64,000 nucleotides of DNA from Halocaridina rubra (taxonomy: Eukaryota > Arthropoda > Malacostraca > Decapoda > Atyidae). This document shows positions 44,284 through 54,540 of this stretch, one piece after another (the first letter of the stretch is position 1; each line of letters begins with the position of its first letter). The DNA is taken from contig JAXCGZ010002357.1 of the NCBI GenBank assembly GCA_037179515.1, positions 1 to 64,000 on the forward strand. Reading direction: 5' to 3'. A program made the translations under genes and the position numbers. Below the pieces are notes generated by a model. That model searched no databases, was not told the origin of the DNA, and saw nothing but the letters and a program-made list of their open reading frames with translations.

Positions 44284-45288
44284 AGTAACAGGTTACAAAA
44301 TAGTGATGAAACAACAGCGTCCTTCCCCACTACTCCTAACAACACAACAGCAGGCACTAACCAGAACAAGATTCTTCCCAGCACAAATAACCAACCTGGC
44401 AAAGAGTTGCAAAACAGCGAAGAAGATATAGAGCCCATCTCCACTACTCCTAACAACACAACAACTATCACTAACCAGGTCAACCAAATTACACCTTCCA
44501 GCACAAATAACCAACCCAGCAATAGGCTGCAAAACAATGAAGAAAACAGAAAAGACAAAATAGCAGCAGTCTCTATTCTAAACATTCCATCGAAGTCCTC
44601 TCCCCCACAGCCACAGTTGCCCAATAATGCAAGTGCAAGGGTTACAGCTCAAATATATATTCGCATTCCTGGCAACCCCTTTGAGAGAGAGATATGTAAT
44701 ATATTGACAAATCAAGGCATTCCCTCTGAAGAAGTCTTAATTAAGGAGCTTTCTCGCAAACCAAATTGGGTTTCCTTCGCAATAACGATATCGAAAGGAT
44801 TTGAATATGTGCCTTACAAACTGAATCAATGGCCTACAAGAACAATTGTCCAGCCATTTTGCGGGGGCAAACAATGGACACAACCTGGGTATTCTACAAT
44901 ATATCCCAAACTACAGTCATACCAAAATAAACAGCAAAGAGCTAATGAAACAATCCCCTATACGCGAGACTACAGAAAGAGACACGATACAAACCTCTAT
45001 TATCCCCGTCCACGCACAAAAGACTTCTCCTGGAGTGATGGCTCTTACAACCCTAGACACTCACCTAGGCATACAAACTTTGGGAAGGCCCGATCATACC
45101 ATGGCACGTACTCAAACCAGCGTTACCCATCCAACGGCAGGTACAGACACCAGGATCCATGGGCTAACCTCAGAACACACTACAATGATGAATTCCCAGC
45201 AGAATCACACAGTCGAAACAAGTCATGGACTAACCCAAGAACAAACTACAACTATGACTATGGATACCACCCTAATGAAACATGGTAA
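44284..45288 (+). pseudogene. L2-like LINE ORF1 (5'-truncated)
   Basis: The element begins at 44284, so the in-frame Met at 44260 belongs to the interrupted CR1 copy and is not its start. It encodes a Thr/Asn/Gln-rich tandem repeat (residues 10-95 of the reading frame), a conserved patch (IYIRIPGNPFEREICNILTN, NWVSFAITISKGFEYVPYKL), then a Tyr/Arg/Ser/Pro-rich basic tail. No zinc knuckle was seen. It is presumably the RNA-binding ORF1. It stops at 45288, overlapping the ORF2 ATG (45275) by 14 bases (ATG...TAA), an arrangement that suggests termination-reinitiation. Confidence 0.75.
44288..44540 (+). repeat. ~120 bp tandem repeat coding for low-complexity ORF1 region
   Basis: Two units and a partial third: 'aggttacaaaatagtgatga', 'actactcctaacaacaca', 'agcacaaataaccaacc' recur at about 120 bp spacing and encode (N)RLQN-(S/N)-(D/E)-E ... 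TTPNNTT ... STNNQP. Confidence 0.88.
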
Positions 45289-47935
45289 GAATGTAACATT
45301 AGTACATGTGAACGCTCAGTCCCTGCTCGCTCATTTTGAGGAAATAATAATGCTAACAAAAGACTACAATATAGACATCCTCTGTGTAAGCGAAATTTGG
45401 CTTCCTCCTACAACTGAAAATATATATGTGAATATCCCAGAGTTTAAAATATTTTGCAATGACCATGGCCGAGGGGGTGGGGTCTGTATTTATGTTAGAA
45501 ATTATCTTAGTGCATCAGAAATAACCACAGGTTTAGAAAAAACTGAGGAGCTCGAAAATTTATAAATCACTGTGCAGTATCAGAAACTTCCATCTTTCAT
45601 TGTAGGGTGTGTTTACCGTCACCCTAAAGCACCTACCAGTTCATTCAATCATCTGCTAGAAACATTCAGAAATATCTGTGTGCCATAAACCCATATACAT
45701 ACTTGGTGACTTTAATGATGACTTGCTCTCAGCAGATAAAATGAAAAGGGTGATCAACACTGTGAAGTTAACACAAATAGTGACAAAACCGACCCGCATA
45801 ACCCCTAATTCTAGGACTCTTATAGATCTGATAACAAACAAAGTGGAAAGTATACCCTATTGGGACGTAGTTCCCTGCCCAATTGCAGACCACGAGTTGA
45901 ACATTGCTATGCTAAACATAAACAAGCCCAAAAGGAAGCCTCTCCTCAAGACATTCCGGTGTCTAAAAAATTACTCCCCTGATATCTTTTGTGAAACATT
46001 AATCAACAACACAAATGTACTTAAAAGAATTAAATACACAGATACCGTCGATTTGCAGGTTGAGATTCTAACAAAAGTCTTCCTTGAATGCTTAGATAGT
46101 TGTGCACCCATTGTAACAAGAAAAATAACCCACCCTCAGCCCCCTGGCTAACTAATGACATCAAAAAGGCAATGCAAATCAGAAATCAAATACAAAAAGA
46201 GCTAAAAATGAATAGATATGATATGCCTCTCAGAGAACGTTATAAGACAGAAAATAAACGTGTCTGATCTCTCATCAATGTAAGTAAAAAAGACTTTTAC
46301 CAAAAACAATTTAATGACTCTAGACATGATACAGCAGCAACATGGAAAGTGATAAGAAGCATGATACCAAATGAAAAGAGTACTTCAGAAAGTTATGAAA
46401 ATATTATGGAGTTGAAAGACAAAGTGGAAAACTTTAATAACTATTTTGCTAACGTTGGCAAAAATACCTATGTGAAAACACAAGAAAACATCAACTCAGT
46501 GAATATGGGTATTTGCTTAAATGACAATTCTTCCAATGTAAACACAAGAGAGTACTTCAAGATGAATCCTATCGATTGTGCTACCCTAATTCTTACCATA
46601 AAGAGCCTAAGAAACTCTGGCTCTTATGGTCCAGATGGTATACCATTTCAGTTCATCAAAGATGCTCTACCCATGATTGTATCTTTTATTCTAACTATTA
46701 TGAACACTTCCATTGTTACTAAAAAGTTTCCTGACTCTTGGAAAATATCACATGTAATACCTCTGCATAAAAAGGGGGACAGAGAAGATGTGACAAACTA
46801 TCATCCCATTTCCCTGCTACCCATTTTCTCTAAAATATTAGAAAAAATTGTTGTATGCCAACTTATGTCATATTTAGAGTCAAGTAGACTATTATCTATT
46901 AACCAACATGGTTTCAGGCCGAAACTCTTGACGGAAACTGCACTACTCAAAGTTACGAATAGTATCTATAATAATATAGATATGAAAAAAATATCTCTGC
47001 TTGTATTATTAGACTTATCAAAAGCCTTCGAAAGTGTAAACCATGAAATTCTTTTTAGTAAATGTACTAACCTAAATATTGATCCGAGCTGGTTTAGCGA
47101 GTATCTATCTAATCTTTAACAGTCTATACGTCTTAACAACATTATCTCTATGCCAAAAAATTTATCATTTGGTGTTCCACAGGGATCAGTACTTGGTCCT
47201 ATCCTCTTCTCCATCTACGTAAATGATCTATCTTCTTTCATTTCTGACTGTCTAGTTGTACAATATGCAGATGACACTCAACTACTCCTTAGTGGTGATA
47301 TTAATAATCTCCCAGGGCTAACTTTAAGTGCAGAAAACACTCTGTCAAAAATTAAAACCTATTTTCAAGAAATTGGGCTGTTAATTAACGAAAGTAAAAC
47401 ACAATGCATGTTTATTGGTTCAAGGTTCCATATAACACAAATTCCATAAAACACAACAATTAATTTTTGCGACAATATTATCACACCTAGCAAAACAGTC
47501 AAAAACCTAGGAATTCACTTTGATAACTACATGTTGTTTGATTCCCATATAGACAAAGTACGCAAAAAGGTTACAGGAACATTAATGTACTTATCACGTA
47601 TAAAAGACAATTTTGAGACTACCACTCAATTAAGTGTTGTTGAATCTCTAGCCCTAAGTCACATTAATTACTGCACAACTGTTTGGGGAGCTACCACTAA
47701 GACTCAGATAAACAGAATACAGAAGCTTATTAATTTTGCAGATCGAGTTGCCCTGGGAGGAATAAGAAAATATGACCACATCACACCAGCTCTCAATAAA
47801 CTTGGGTGGCTGCGGGCAGATAATAAGGTCGCTGATGCTATTTATGTTTTTGTATTCAAAATTTTGGACCATTATTATCCTAGCTGGATATTTGATTTAA
47901 AAACAGAACAAACACAGAAACAGGTTCAAAGATGA
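45275..47935 (+). pseudogene. L2-like LINE ORF2 (endonuclease-RT), multiply broken
   Basis: The pieces in order are as follows. Endonuclease: VTLVHVNAQSLLAHFEEI, DILCVSEIWL, GGGVCIYVR (to 45565), then ILGDFNDDLL and IADHELN at 45678-46151. RT at 46349-47119: SYGPDGIPFQFIKDALPMIV, WKISHVIPLHKKGD, HPISLLPIFSKILEKI, INQHGFRP, LLVLLDLSKAFESVNHEIL. RT at 47150-47449: [20 protein letters not shown] and [11 protein letters not shown] (YADD catalytic pair). C-terminus at 47531-47935. All domains are present, but at least five frame breaks or stops separate them. The sequence type is CR1/L2 group, L2- or Daphne-like by eye, distinct from the CR1 array family. Confidence 0.88.
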
Positions 47936-48154
47936 TCGCTATCAAAGGGCCAACACTCTGTAACAATATTCCATAGCATCTTAAAAATGCATCCTCCTTC
48001 ACAGCTTTCAAAGGCAAACTATTTAGTTTTCTTTTGGACAAATAGTTGCTGCTCGTTAAGAACTAATTATTCTCATTGTAATGAAAACAAATATGTATAT
48101 AATGTTATTATTACTACTTTACTATTAACATTATTGTTAACATTTTTATTACAG

Positions 48155-48159
48155 CAGTA
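48155..48159. repeat. 5 bp target site duplication (CAGTA), left
   Basis: CAGTA directly precedes the 5' LTR and recurs at 52866-52870 directly after the 3' LTR. Confidence 0.93.
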
Positions 48160-48341
48160 TGTTACAATATTTGATATAATTGTTATTTTGTTAATGAACG
48201 AATCCATGTTTTGTTTACATTGAAAGTAATAAAGATGCCCACTAGGGGGCAGACAAGAACATTCTTAATGCCATTTCTGTCTCCTATTTTATTGTGCCTC
48301 ATTTATCTATAAATATCTCCAAATTTAAGGAGCATCAAACA
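48160..48341 (+). repeat. 5' LTR (182 bp)
   Basis: Starts TGTTACAATATTTGATATAA and ends AAGGAGCATCAAACA. It contains AATAAAG near 48228 and a GGGGGCAG stretch, plausible polyadenylation and promoter-proximal elements. It is identical by eye to 52684-52865. Such short LTRs carry promoter and R region for the whole element. Confidence 0.97.
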
Positions 48342-48360
48342 TGGTGGCAGCGCTCAATAG
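48342..48360 (+). promoter_or_regulatory. Primer-binding-like site
   Basis: TGGTGGCAGCGCTCAATAG follows the 5' LTR with no gap, the standard place where a tRNA 3' end primes minus-strand DNA synthesis; TGG pairs with the CCA end. The specific tRNA was not identified. Confidence 0.75.
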
Positions 48361-48454
48361 ACTAAGTATGGTTTGCTGTTCATTTTAAATATAAGGCATT
48401 ACGTATTATCCAGGATATTTCTGTTTGATTAAGTAAATAAGACTACCAACCGAC

Positions 48455-51400
48455 ATGGCGACAGCTAATCTAGCCCCTCCTGATAAATTCGCATTAAAGA
48501 GCGAAAGTGAGCAAGATTGGCGATTTTTTCGTCAAAAATTCGAGCTGTATATACTTGCAGCAGGTTTAAATGATAAACCAAGTGAAGTGAAGGTAGCATT
48601 ACTTTTGACCCATGGGGGTGACGAATTGCTTCGAGTGTATAATGCTATAGAGTTTGGTCCCGTTATTGTAGGGGAGAGTGGAACTCGTGATGACCCTAGC
48701 AAGGACTTAAACGTGGTATTACAGAAGCTAGATGAGCATTTTGCCCCTAGGAAGCTAATAATAGCATCAAGATATAGGTTTAGATGCTGTACTCAGAAAG
48801 CTGATGAGAACCTGGATGAATTTATTACTAGAATAAAAACTATGGTTAAGGATTGTGATTTTGCAGCAGAAAAAGATGAGGCAATTCGTGATCAAATTGT
48901 TTTTGGCTGTAAAGAAGATAAACTCAGAGAGAAATTTCTGAGAGAAGAATGTATTTCACTGATAGATACGCTCAAAATTTGTGAGGCACATCAAGCATCG
49001 CAGAGACAAATGCAAATGATAAAAAGAGAAAATACAGCAAAGTCGGTCATAAATAAAGTTAAATCGACAAACAACTTTAAGCAGAGTAGGCCTAGTAGAC
49101 ATTCAGCAGACCGAAAGAGTGAGGACCCAAGTTTTGTGAACAAGAACCAGTATAGGCCTAAGTCAAACCAAAGTTTGTCAACGAAGGATACGGCTCTACG
49201 AAAATGTAAGTTCTGCGGAACAAGACACGTGTGGAGTAAGAAGAAATGTTCAGCCTATGGAGAGAGATGCAACTACTGCAACAGGCTGAATCACTTCGAA
49301 TCTCAATGTTTGGAGAAAAATGGACATGCACAAGCATCTAAGAAGATGGGTGTGAATGCAGTGGACGGTGACGATTCCAGTTCAGATACTCCAGCCGAAT
49401 ATATCCTAGGTGTCAAGTTGCAGACGAGACGTGGAGAGCCAGAAGAAACGACGGTGAACAAAAATAATAATCCCTGTACACAGCAAGTGATGAAAGTGAA
49501 TAAAGTGTCAGAGAAATCCAAATATCTATATACCAATCTGAAAGTTGGTGAAAATAGTGTCAAATTTCAAATCGATAGCGGAGCAGGTGTAAATGTGTTA
49601 CCTCGAAATATGGTTCCCAATAATGTAAAAATTGAATCTAGTGAAGGGTTACAACTAGAAATGTGGAATAATTCTGCAGCCAAACCAGTTGGAAAATGTA
49701 GAATTAAAGTGAAAAATGAGATAAATTCAAAGAGATATAATGTTGAGTTTATTATAGTGGCTGAGAATTATATGCCTTTGTTAGGAAAACGTGCATCAGA
49801 ACAGATGGGTTTCCTTACCATCAATTATGATAACATATGTTCTGTACACAGTGAATCTTGTAATACTGATGTTTTTCAGGAATATTCAGATGTATTTGGT
49901 AATGAAATTGGTAAGTTACCTGGGGTGGTATGTATGACTTTAGACAAAGAAGTCAAGCCATTTGCTATATCTTCATGTAGAGTGCCAATTCAACTTAAAA
50001 GGAAGGTAAAATCCAAATTATCTGAGTTAGAGAAACAAAATGTCATTTGTAAAGTAGACGAACCAACTGAATGGGTGAGTCGCATGGTAGTAGCTTCTAA
50101 GAAAAATAGTGAAGACATAAGAATTTGCATAGATCCTCAGCAATTAAATAAAGCCATAATTAGAGAAATGCATCCTTTGCCAATTATCGATGATGTTTTA
50201 CCTGAATTAGCACAAGCTAAAGTGTTCTCTAAACTAGATTTAAGAAATGGATATTGGCACTGTGTTTTGGATGAAGAGTCAAGTCATTTAACTACCTTTC
50301 AAACCCCTTTTGGAAGATATCGTTGGCTTAGACTGCCCTTTGGCCTAGCAATCAGTAGTGAAGTTTTTCAGAAACGACTGCAGAACTCTTTAGATGGTTT
50401 GCTAGGAATAATATGCATTGCTGATGACATTTTGGTATATGGAATAGGTAATTCTCTAGAAGAAGCACAGTTAGATCATGATGAAAATTTAAGAAATTTA
50501 CTGGAACGATGTCGTAAGCATGGTATCCGTCTTAACAGAGAAAAGGCTGAAATAAGAAAGAGTGAGATAACATTTCTTGGACATGTAATAACTAATGAAG
50601 GCCTTAAGCCAGATCCCAGTAAAATTGAAGCAATTGTATCGATGAAAGCTCCAACTAATGTCACTGAGATTCAATGCTTTAGTGGAATGATAAACTATTT
50701 GTCAAAATTCATGCCTAGACTCTCTGACCTGATGGTGCCCATACGACAACTTTTACGTAAAGACAAAGAATGGTGTTGGGGTGATGAACAGGCTAGAGCT
50801 TTTGAGAAAATTAAGTGTTGCATCACTAAGACTCCAATTCTTGCTTATTATGATCAAAATAAACAGCTAGTTATACAGTGTGATGCTAGCAAATGTGGAC
50901 TTGGTGCAGTTCTAATGCAAGGTGGTAAACCGTTGTCTTATGCAAGCAGAGCTCTAACTGACACGGAAACAAGGTATGCTCAGATAGAGAAAGAAATGCT
51001 GGCTATTGTGTTTGCTTTAAAGAAATTCCATCAGTACACTTTTGGACAACATACTTTGGTTATAACTGATCACAAACCACTTCAGAGTATAATCTTGAAA
51101 CCATTAGATAGAGCACCAAAGAGACTACAAGGCATGTTATTGACTGCACAACAATACGATATTGAACTTAAGCATACTGCTGGTAAGAACATGCATATAG
51201 CAGATTTGCTGTCTCGATCATTTCTTAGTGAAACTGAAAATGGTAATGATTTTGAATATGTTAATGTTGTATCTTATTTGCCTATTAGGGAAGACAGGTT
51301 AAAGAAAATTCGTGATGCTGTGGCCAGTGATGAAATTTTGCTTGAAGTGACAAATATGATAACAAATGGGTGGCCAGAGTATAAATGTAATGTACCTATA

Positions 51401-52627
51401 ACTGTTTTGCCTTATTATCATATTAGAGATGAACTTTCTATACAGAATGGACTTGTATTTAAAGGTGATAGAGTTGTGATTCCTGCCAATTTGAGGAAAG
51501 AAATTAAACAGGCTATTCACTCTAGTCACATTGGCGTAGAAAGTTGTCTACGAAGGGCTCGTGAGTGTGTATATTGGCCTGGTATGAATGGTGATATTAA
51601 AGAATATATTTCTCAATGTGAAATTTGTTGCAAATTTCAAAAATCTCAGCAGAAAGAAACTCTTATGCCACATGAAGTGTCTGATAGGCCATGGGAGAAA
51701 GTTGGCACAGATATTTTTGAATTGAGTAATCAGTTTTATCTTGTAACAGTAGACTATTTCAGTAATTTCTGGGAAATTGATAGGTTAGAAGATATAAAAG
51801 CATCTACTGTTATACGTAAGCTAAAAGCACATTTTGCAAGGTATGGTACTCCTTCCATCTTAGTTAGTGACTGTGGAACTCAATTTACAAGTGATATATT
51901 TCAGAATTTTATAAGAGTATGGGATATAGAACATTGTACGTCAAGCCCTAAACATCCTCAGTCTAATGGACAGGCAGAATCCGCTGTAAAAACTGCAAAG
52001 TCCATACTCAGAAAAGCCATAGAAAGTAATAATGACCCTTATTTGGCAATATTAGACTACCGTAATTGTCCGTCTCACAGTGATGAATACAGTCCGGCTC
52101 AAAAAAGCCTAGGGAGACGCACACGTACTCTTCTCCCAGTTTCTTCAAAGTTGTTGAAACCATCTGAGATCAATGTAGATAAAATTAAGATTAACAGACA
52201 TTATAGAAATAGCAGGTCCGCTAAATATTACAATGTGCATGCCAAAGATCTTGATCCTTTACAGGAAGATGATGTTGTGAGAATAAAACCCACTGTAATG
52301 GGAAAGAAAGCTTGGGAAAAAGGTATTGTGAAGGAACGTTTAGACGAGAGATCTTATGAAATTTCAACTGATGCTGGTTTATTGAGAAGAAATAGAGTAG
52401 ACCTTAATAAGTCAAATGAAAGAAATGTTTCGTATCACAGTAGTGAAGATTCTAGTAATGTAGTACAAAGTCAGCAACAGGTTGAAATTCCACAGGATAA
52501 ACATGTGAACCCAACAAGTGAGAATCTCAGAGTTCAAGAGTCTTTCACTCCTCAAAAGAGAATCACAAGGAGTACAAGGAATATTTTACCCTCTAAATAT
52601 AATGATTTTGTTGTTTACAAAGAGTGA
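48455..52627 (+). CDS. Gag-Pol polyprotein of Ty3/gypsy retrotransposon (1390 aa, intact)
   Basis: A single frame from ATG 48455 to TGA. Residues 1-240: gag-like capsid region (DWRFFRQKFELYILAAGL, LDEFITRIKTMVKDCDF). Two zinc knuckles: C251-x2-C-x3-H-x6-C and C272-x2-C-x4-H-x4-C. Aspartic protease: D374-S-G in FQIDSGAG. RT: FSKLDLRNGYWHC (D595), FGRYRWLRLPFGLA, IADD (D657-D658). RNase H: QCDASKCGLGAVL (D810) with TDHKPL. Integrase: HHCC finger H1022, H1025, C1055, C1058; DD35E triad D1086, D1139, E1175. Gag and pol are fused without a frameshift, so the Gag:Pol ratio must be set by processing or other means. No break was seen. Product: self-encoded enzymes for reverse transcription and integration. 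Confidence 0.97.
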   Translation: MATANLAPPDKFALKSESEQDWRFFRQKFELYILAAGLNDKPSEVKVALLLTHGGDELLRVYNAIEFGPVIVGESGTRDDPSKDLNVVLQKLDEHFAPRKLIIASRYRFRCCTQKADENLDEFITRIKTMVKDCDFAAEKDEAIRDQIVFGCKEDKLREKFLREECISLIDTLKICEAHQASQRQMQMIKRENTAKSVINKVKSTNNFKQSRPSRHSADRKSEDPSFVNKNQYRPKSNQSLSTKDTALRKCKFCGTRHVWSKKKCSAYGERCNYCNRLNHFESQCLEKNGHAQASKKMGVNAVDGDDSSSDTPAEYILGVKLQTRRGEPEETTVNKNNNPCTQQVMKVNKVSEKSKYLYTNLKVGENSVKFQIDSGAGVNVLPRNMVPNNVKIESSEGLQLEMWNNSAAKPVGKCRIKVKNEINSKRYNVEFIIVAENYMPLLGKRASEQMGFLTINYDNICSVHSESCNTDVFQEYSDVFGNEIGKLPGVVCMTLDKEVKPFAISSCRVPIQLKRKVKSKLSELEKQNVICKVDEPTEWVSRMVVASKKNSEDIRICIDPQQLNKAIIREMHPLPIIDDVLPELAQAKVFSKLDLRNGYWHCVLDEESSHLTTFQTPFGRYRWLRLPFGLAISSEVFQKRLQNSLDGLLGIICIADDILVYGIGNSLEEAQLDHDENLRNLLERCRKHGIRLNREKAEIRKSEITFLGHVITNEGLKPDPSKIEAIVSMKAPTNVTEIQCFSGMINYLSKFMPRLSDLMVPIRQLLRKDKEWCWGDEQARAFEKIKCCITKTPILAYYDQNKQLVIQCDASKCGLGAVLMQGGKPLSYASRALTDTETRYAQIEKEMLAIVFALKKFHQYTFGQHTLVITDHKPLQSIILKPLDRAPKRLQGMLLTAQQYDIELKHTAGKNMHIADLLSRSFLSETENGNDFEYVNVVSYLPIREDRLKKIRDAVASDEILLEVTNMITNGWPEYKCNVPITVLPYYHIRDELSIQNGLVFKGDRVVIPANLRKEIKQAIHSSHIGVESCLRRARECVYWPGMNGDIKEYISQCEICCKFQKSQQKETLMPHEVSDRPWEKVGTDIFELSNQFYLVTVDYFSNFWEIDRLEDIKASTVIRKLKAHFARYGTPSILVSDCGTQFTSDIFQNFIRVWDIEHCTSSPKHPQSNGQAESAVKTAKSILRKAIESNNDPYLAILDYRNCPSHSDEYSPAQKSLGRRTRTLLPVSSKLLKPSEINVDKIKINRHYRNSRSAKYYNVHAKDLDPLQEDDVVRIKPTVMGKKAWEKGIVKERLDERSYEISTDAGLLRRNRVDLNKSNERNVSYHSSEDSSNVVQSQQQVEIPQDKHVNPTSENLRVQESFTPQKRITRSTRNILPSKYNDFVVYKE

Positions 52628-52670
52628 TTTATTTTTCTTTTTCAAGATGATAACTTATTTTTTTTTCTTC

Positions 52671-52683
52671 ATAAAAAGAGGGA
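52671..52683 (+). promoter_or_regulatory. Polypurine tract
   Basis: ATAAAAAGAGGGA ends exactly at the 3' LTR, the normal position of the plus-strand primer. The purine run is clean from about 52673. Confidence 0.88.
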
Positions 52684-52865
52684 TGTTACAATATTTGATA
52701 TAATTGTTATTTTGTTAATGAACGAATCCATGTTTTGTTTACATTGAAAGTAATAAAGATGCCCACTAGGGGGCAGACAAGAACATTCTTAATGCCATTT
52801 CTGTCTCCTATTTTATTGTGCCTCATTTATCTATAAATATCTCCAAATTTAAGGAGCATCAAACA
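52684..52865 (+). repeat. 3' LTR (182 bp)
   Basis: Same length and, by eye, same sequence as the 5' LTR; followed by the second CAGTA at 52866-52870. Confidence 0.97.
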
Positions 52866-53152
52866 CAGTACTATTTTCTATGAAAGCTACATTTAATTTA
52901 ACTATATGTATTACCCTCTTATTTATTAGTTTAATTACATGTCTACTTATAACTTAATTTTACTTTATTAACATTATTGTTAAAATTTTTATTACAGTAT
53001 TATTATTTTCTAGGAAACCATTATTTAATTTAACAGTATGTATTACCCTCCTACTTATTAGTTCAATTATATATCTACTCATAAGTTACTTTTAGTTTGT
53101 ATAAGAAGAACCATTGTACAAAAATGGAAATAAATGTTTGTTTGTTTGTTTG

Positions 53153-54492
53153 TTAGGATGAAAAGATCTGCAAAGAATTGAACAAGGAGTTTCAGTCAGT
53201 ATTTACAGTAGAAAATATCCCACCCCCTCATATTGCAGAGGTAGACGTTCACGGTCCGGTATTAGAGAACATCAACCTTACAGCCACAGAGGTATGCAAA
53301 GCGCTGATGGAGTTAGATGTCCATAAAGCTACAGGTCCTGATGATATATCCCCTCATCTACTTAAAAAATGCACAAACTCAATATCAGTGGCACTAAGTA
53401 TCATATTTAAAAAGTCACTGGAGTCAGGGGAGATTCCAAGATGCTGGAAACAAGCAAACGTGATACCTATCTTCAAAAAGGGAAGGAGGGATACAGCTCT
53501 AAACTATAGACCAGTTTCCTTGACCAGCATAGTTTGCAAAGTTATGGAGAAACTACTAAGGAAACATATCTCTCTTCACTTGGAATCCTTCAACTTTTTG
53601 TCAGTGAGGCAACATGGCTTCAGAGAAGGTAGATCAACAATAACAAACTTATTAAGAATTTTATGATGAGGTAAGCCGATTCTTACAGGAAAGAGAGGGC
53701 TGGGCAGATTGCATATTCCTAGACTTCCAGAAAGCATTTGACACTATTCCACATGGGAGACTTATTAGGAAGATGCAAGAAACGACTAGAATAGGTGGAA
53801 ATATCTTGGAATGGATAAAAACTTACTTAGAAGGAAGGGAACAGAGGGTTAGAGTAAGACACTCAGTGTCTAGGAGTAAACATACTGGCAGATTTGTCTC
53901 CAGATATACGTATAAATGGTATAGTAATCAAATATAAGGGTAGCCTTCATGCACATGGACAAGGAAATGTTCAGAAATATTTATGTAACCTATGTGAGGC
54001 CAAATCTTGAATATGCAGCCCCCTTTTGGAATCCACACTTGAAAAAGCACATAGCTAAGCTTGAAAAAGTTCAAAGACATACCAAGAAACTGGTGCCAGA
54101 AATACGGAATCTCAGTTATGATGAGAGGCTGAGGGAATTAGACTTACCATCACTCGAAGCTAGAAGACTGAGGAGGGATATGGTGAGAGTCTTTAAATTC
54201 CTTCATGGTTATGATAGAGTGGATAGGGATCGATATTTTGATATGGCTGGCTCTAGAACTAGAGGTCATAGTTTGAAGCTTCGTAAGAAAACTTGTTTGC
54301 AGGATGTAAGGAAATACTTTTTCAGTGTATGAGTAGTTGATAATTGGAATTGGCTAAGCGAGGAGGTAGTTAATGCTATCTCAATCCATAGTTTTAAGGA
54401 CAGGTATGATAAGTATCACTAAGTACAAAATGGAACCGATAAGGAGACGGGAAGTTACGAGCTTTGGGCTCTTTCCTGTAAACACAATTAGG
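53153..54492 (+). pseudogene. CR1-like ORF2, RT part of the split copy, to 3' UTR
   Basis: Continuation of the copy cut at 44283. 53178-53666 reads ELDVHKATGPDDISPHLLKK, WKQANVIPIFKKGRRDTALN, VRQHGFREGRSTITNLL and then a +1 shift. A deletion of several hundred bases at about 53868 joins 'cactcagtgtct' to 'aggagtaaacat', removing the QG and FADD motifs. 53949-54332 gives the C-terminal domain (KLEKVQRHTKKLVPEIRNLS, YDRVDRDRYFDMAGSRTRGH). The 3' UTR hairpin and 'acacaattagg' follow; there the copy ends in a T-run instead of (CA)n. Confidence 0.92.
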
Positions 54493-54495
54493 TTT

Positions 54496-54540
54496 TTTTT
54501 GATTACTGTCTCTTATAAAGAGACAGTAATCAAAAAAATG
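54496..54540. repeat. Foldback at a CR1-CR1 junction
   Basis: Two 21-base arms in perfect inverted orientation separated by three bases (ATA). Each is built from a 7-base T or A run and GATTACTGTCTCTT or its complement. The right arm is the normal ORF1 sequence of the following CR1 copy (compare 60407-60427), so the left arm is an inverted copy of it. The RNA would form a very stable hairpin. Confidence 0.92.

Larger units (their letters stand above)
48160..52865 (+). mobile_element. Full-length Ty3/gypsy LTR retrotransposon (4706 bp)
   Basis: Complete structure: 182 bp LTRs starting TG and ending CA, 5 bp target duplication CAGTA, primer-binding-like site, single gag-pol frame, polypurine tract. 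The two LTRs show no difference by eye over 182 bp and the coding frame is intact, so the insertion is recent and the copy may be competent. There is no envelope gene. The domain order PR-RT-RNaseH-INT is Ty3/gypsy. The two zinc knuckles, IADD at the RT active site and the LTR type point to the Mag/K02A2.6-like branch; the branch name is inference. Confidence 0.97.
48124..53098 (+). repeat. ~132 bp tandem duplication in the L2-like 3' UTR, split by the LTR element
   Basis: Unit 1 (48124-48159 plus 52871-52966) and unit 2 (52967-53098) share 'attaacattattgttaa', 'atttttattacag', 'tatgtattaccct' and 'tctac(t)tata'. The gypsy element landed inside unit 1. Confidence 0.75.
44284..53152 (+). mobile_element. 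L2-like LINE inserted in a CR1 copy (itself split by LTR element)
   Basis: Outer boundaries follow from the interrupted CR1 sequence: 'gagacggat' at 44275-44283 and 'ggatgaaaagatctgc' from 53157 together restore the uninterrupted CR1 order seen at 62137. 'ggat' on both sides is a plausible short target duplication. The 3' end carries a (TTTG)n-type tail, 'aaatgtttgtttgtttg', at 53132-53152. The element is 5'-truncated inside ORF1. Without the LTR retrotransposon it measures about 4.2 kb. Confidence 0.9.

Noticed and set aside
48455..52627. Possibility that the gypsy element is an endogenous retrovirus with an envelope gene
   Set aside because: The frame ends 56 bp before the 3' LTR right after the integrase C-terminal region; there is no room for a third gene.
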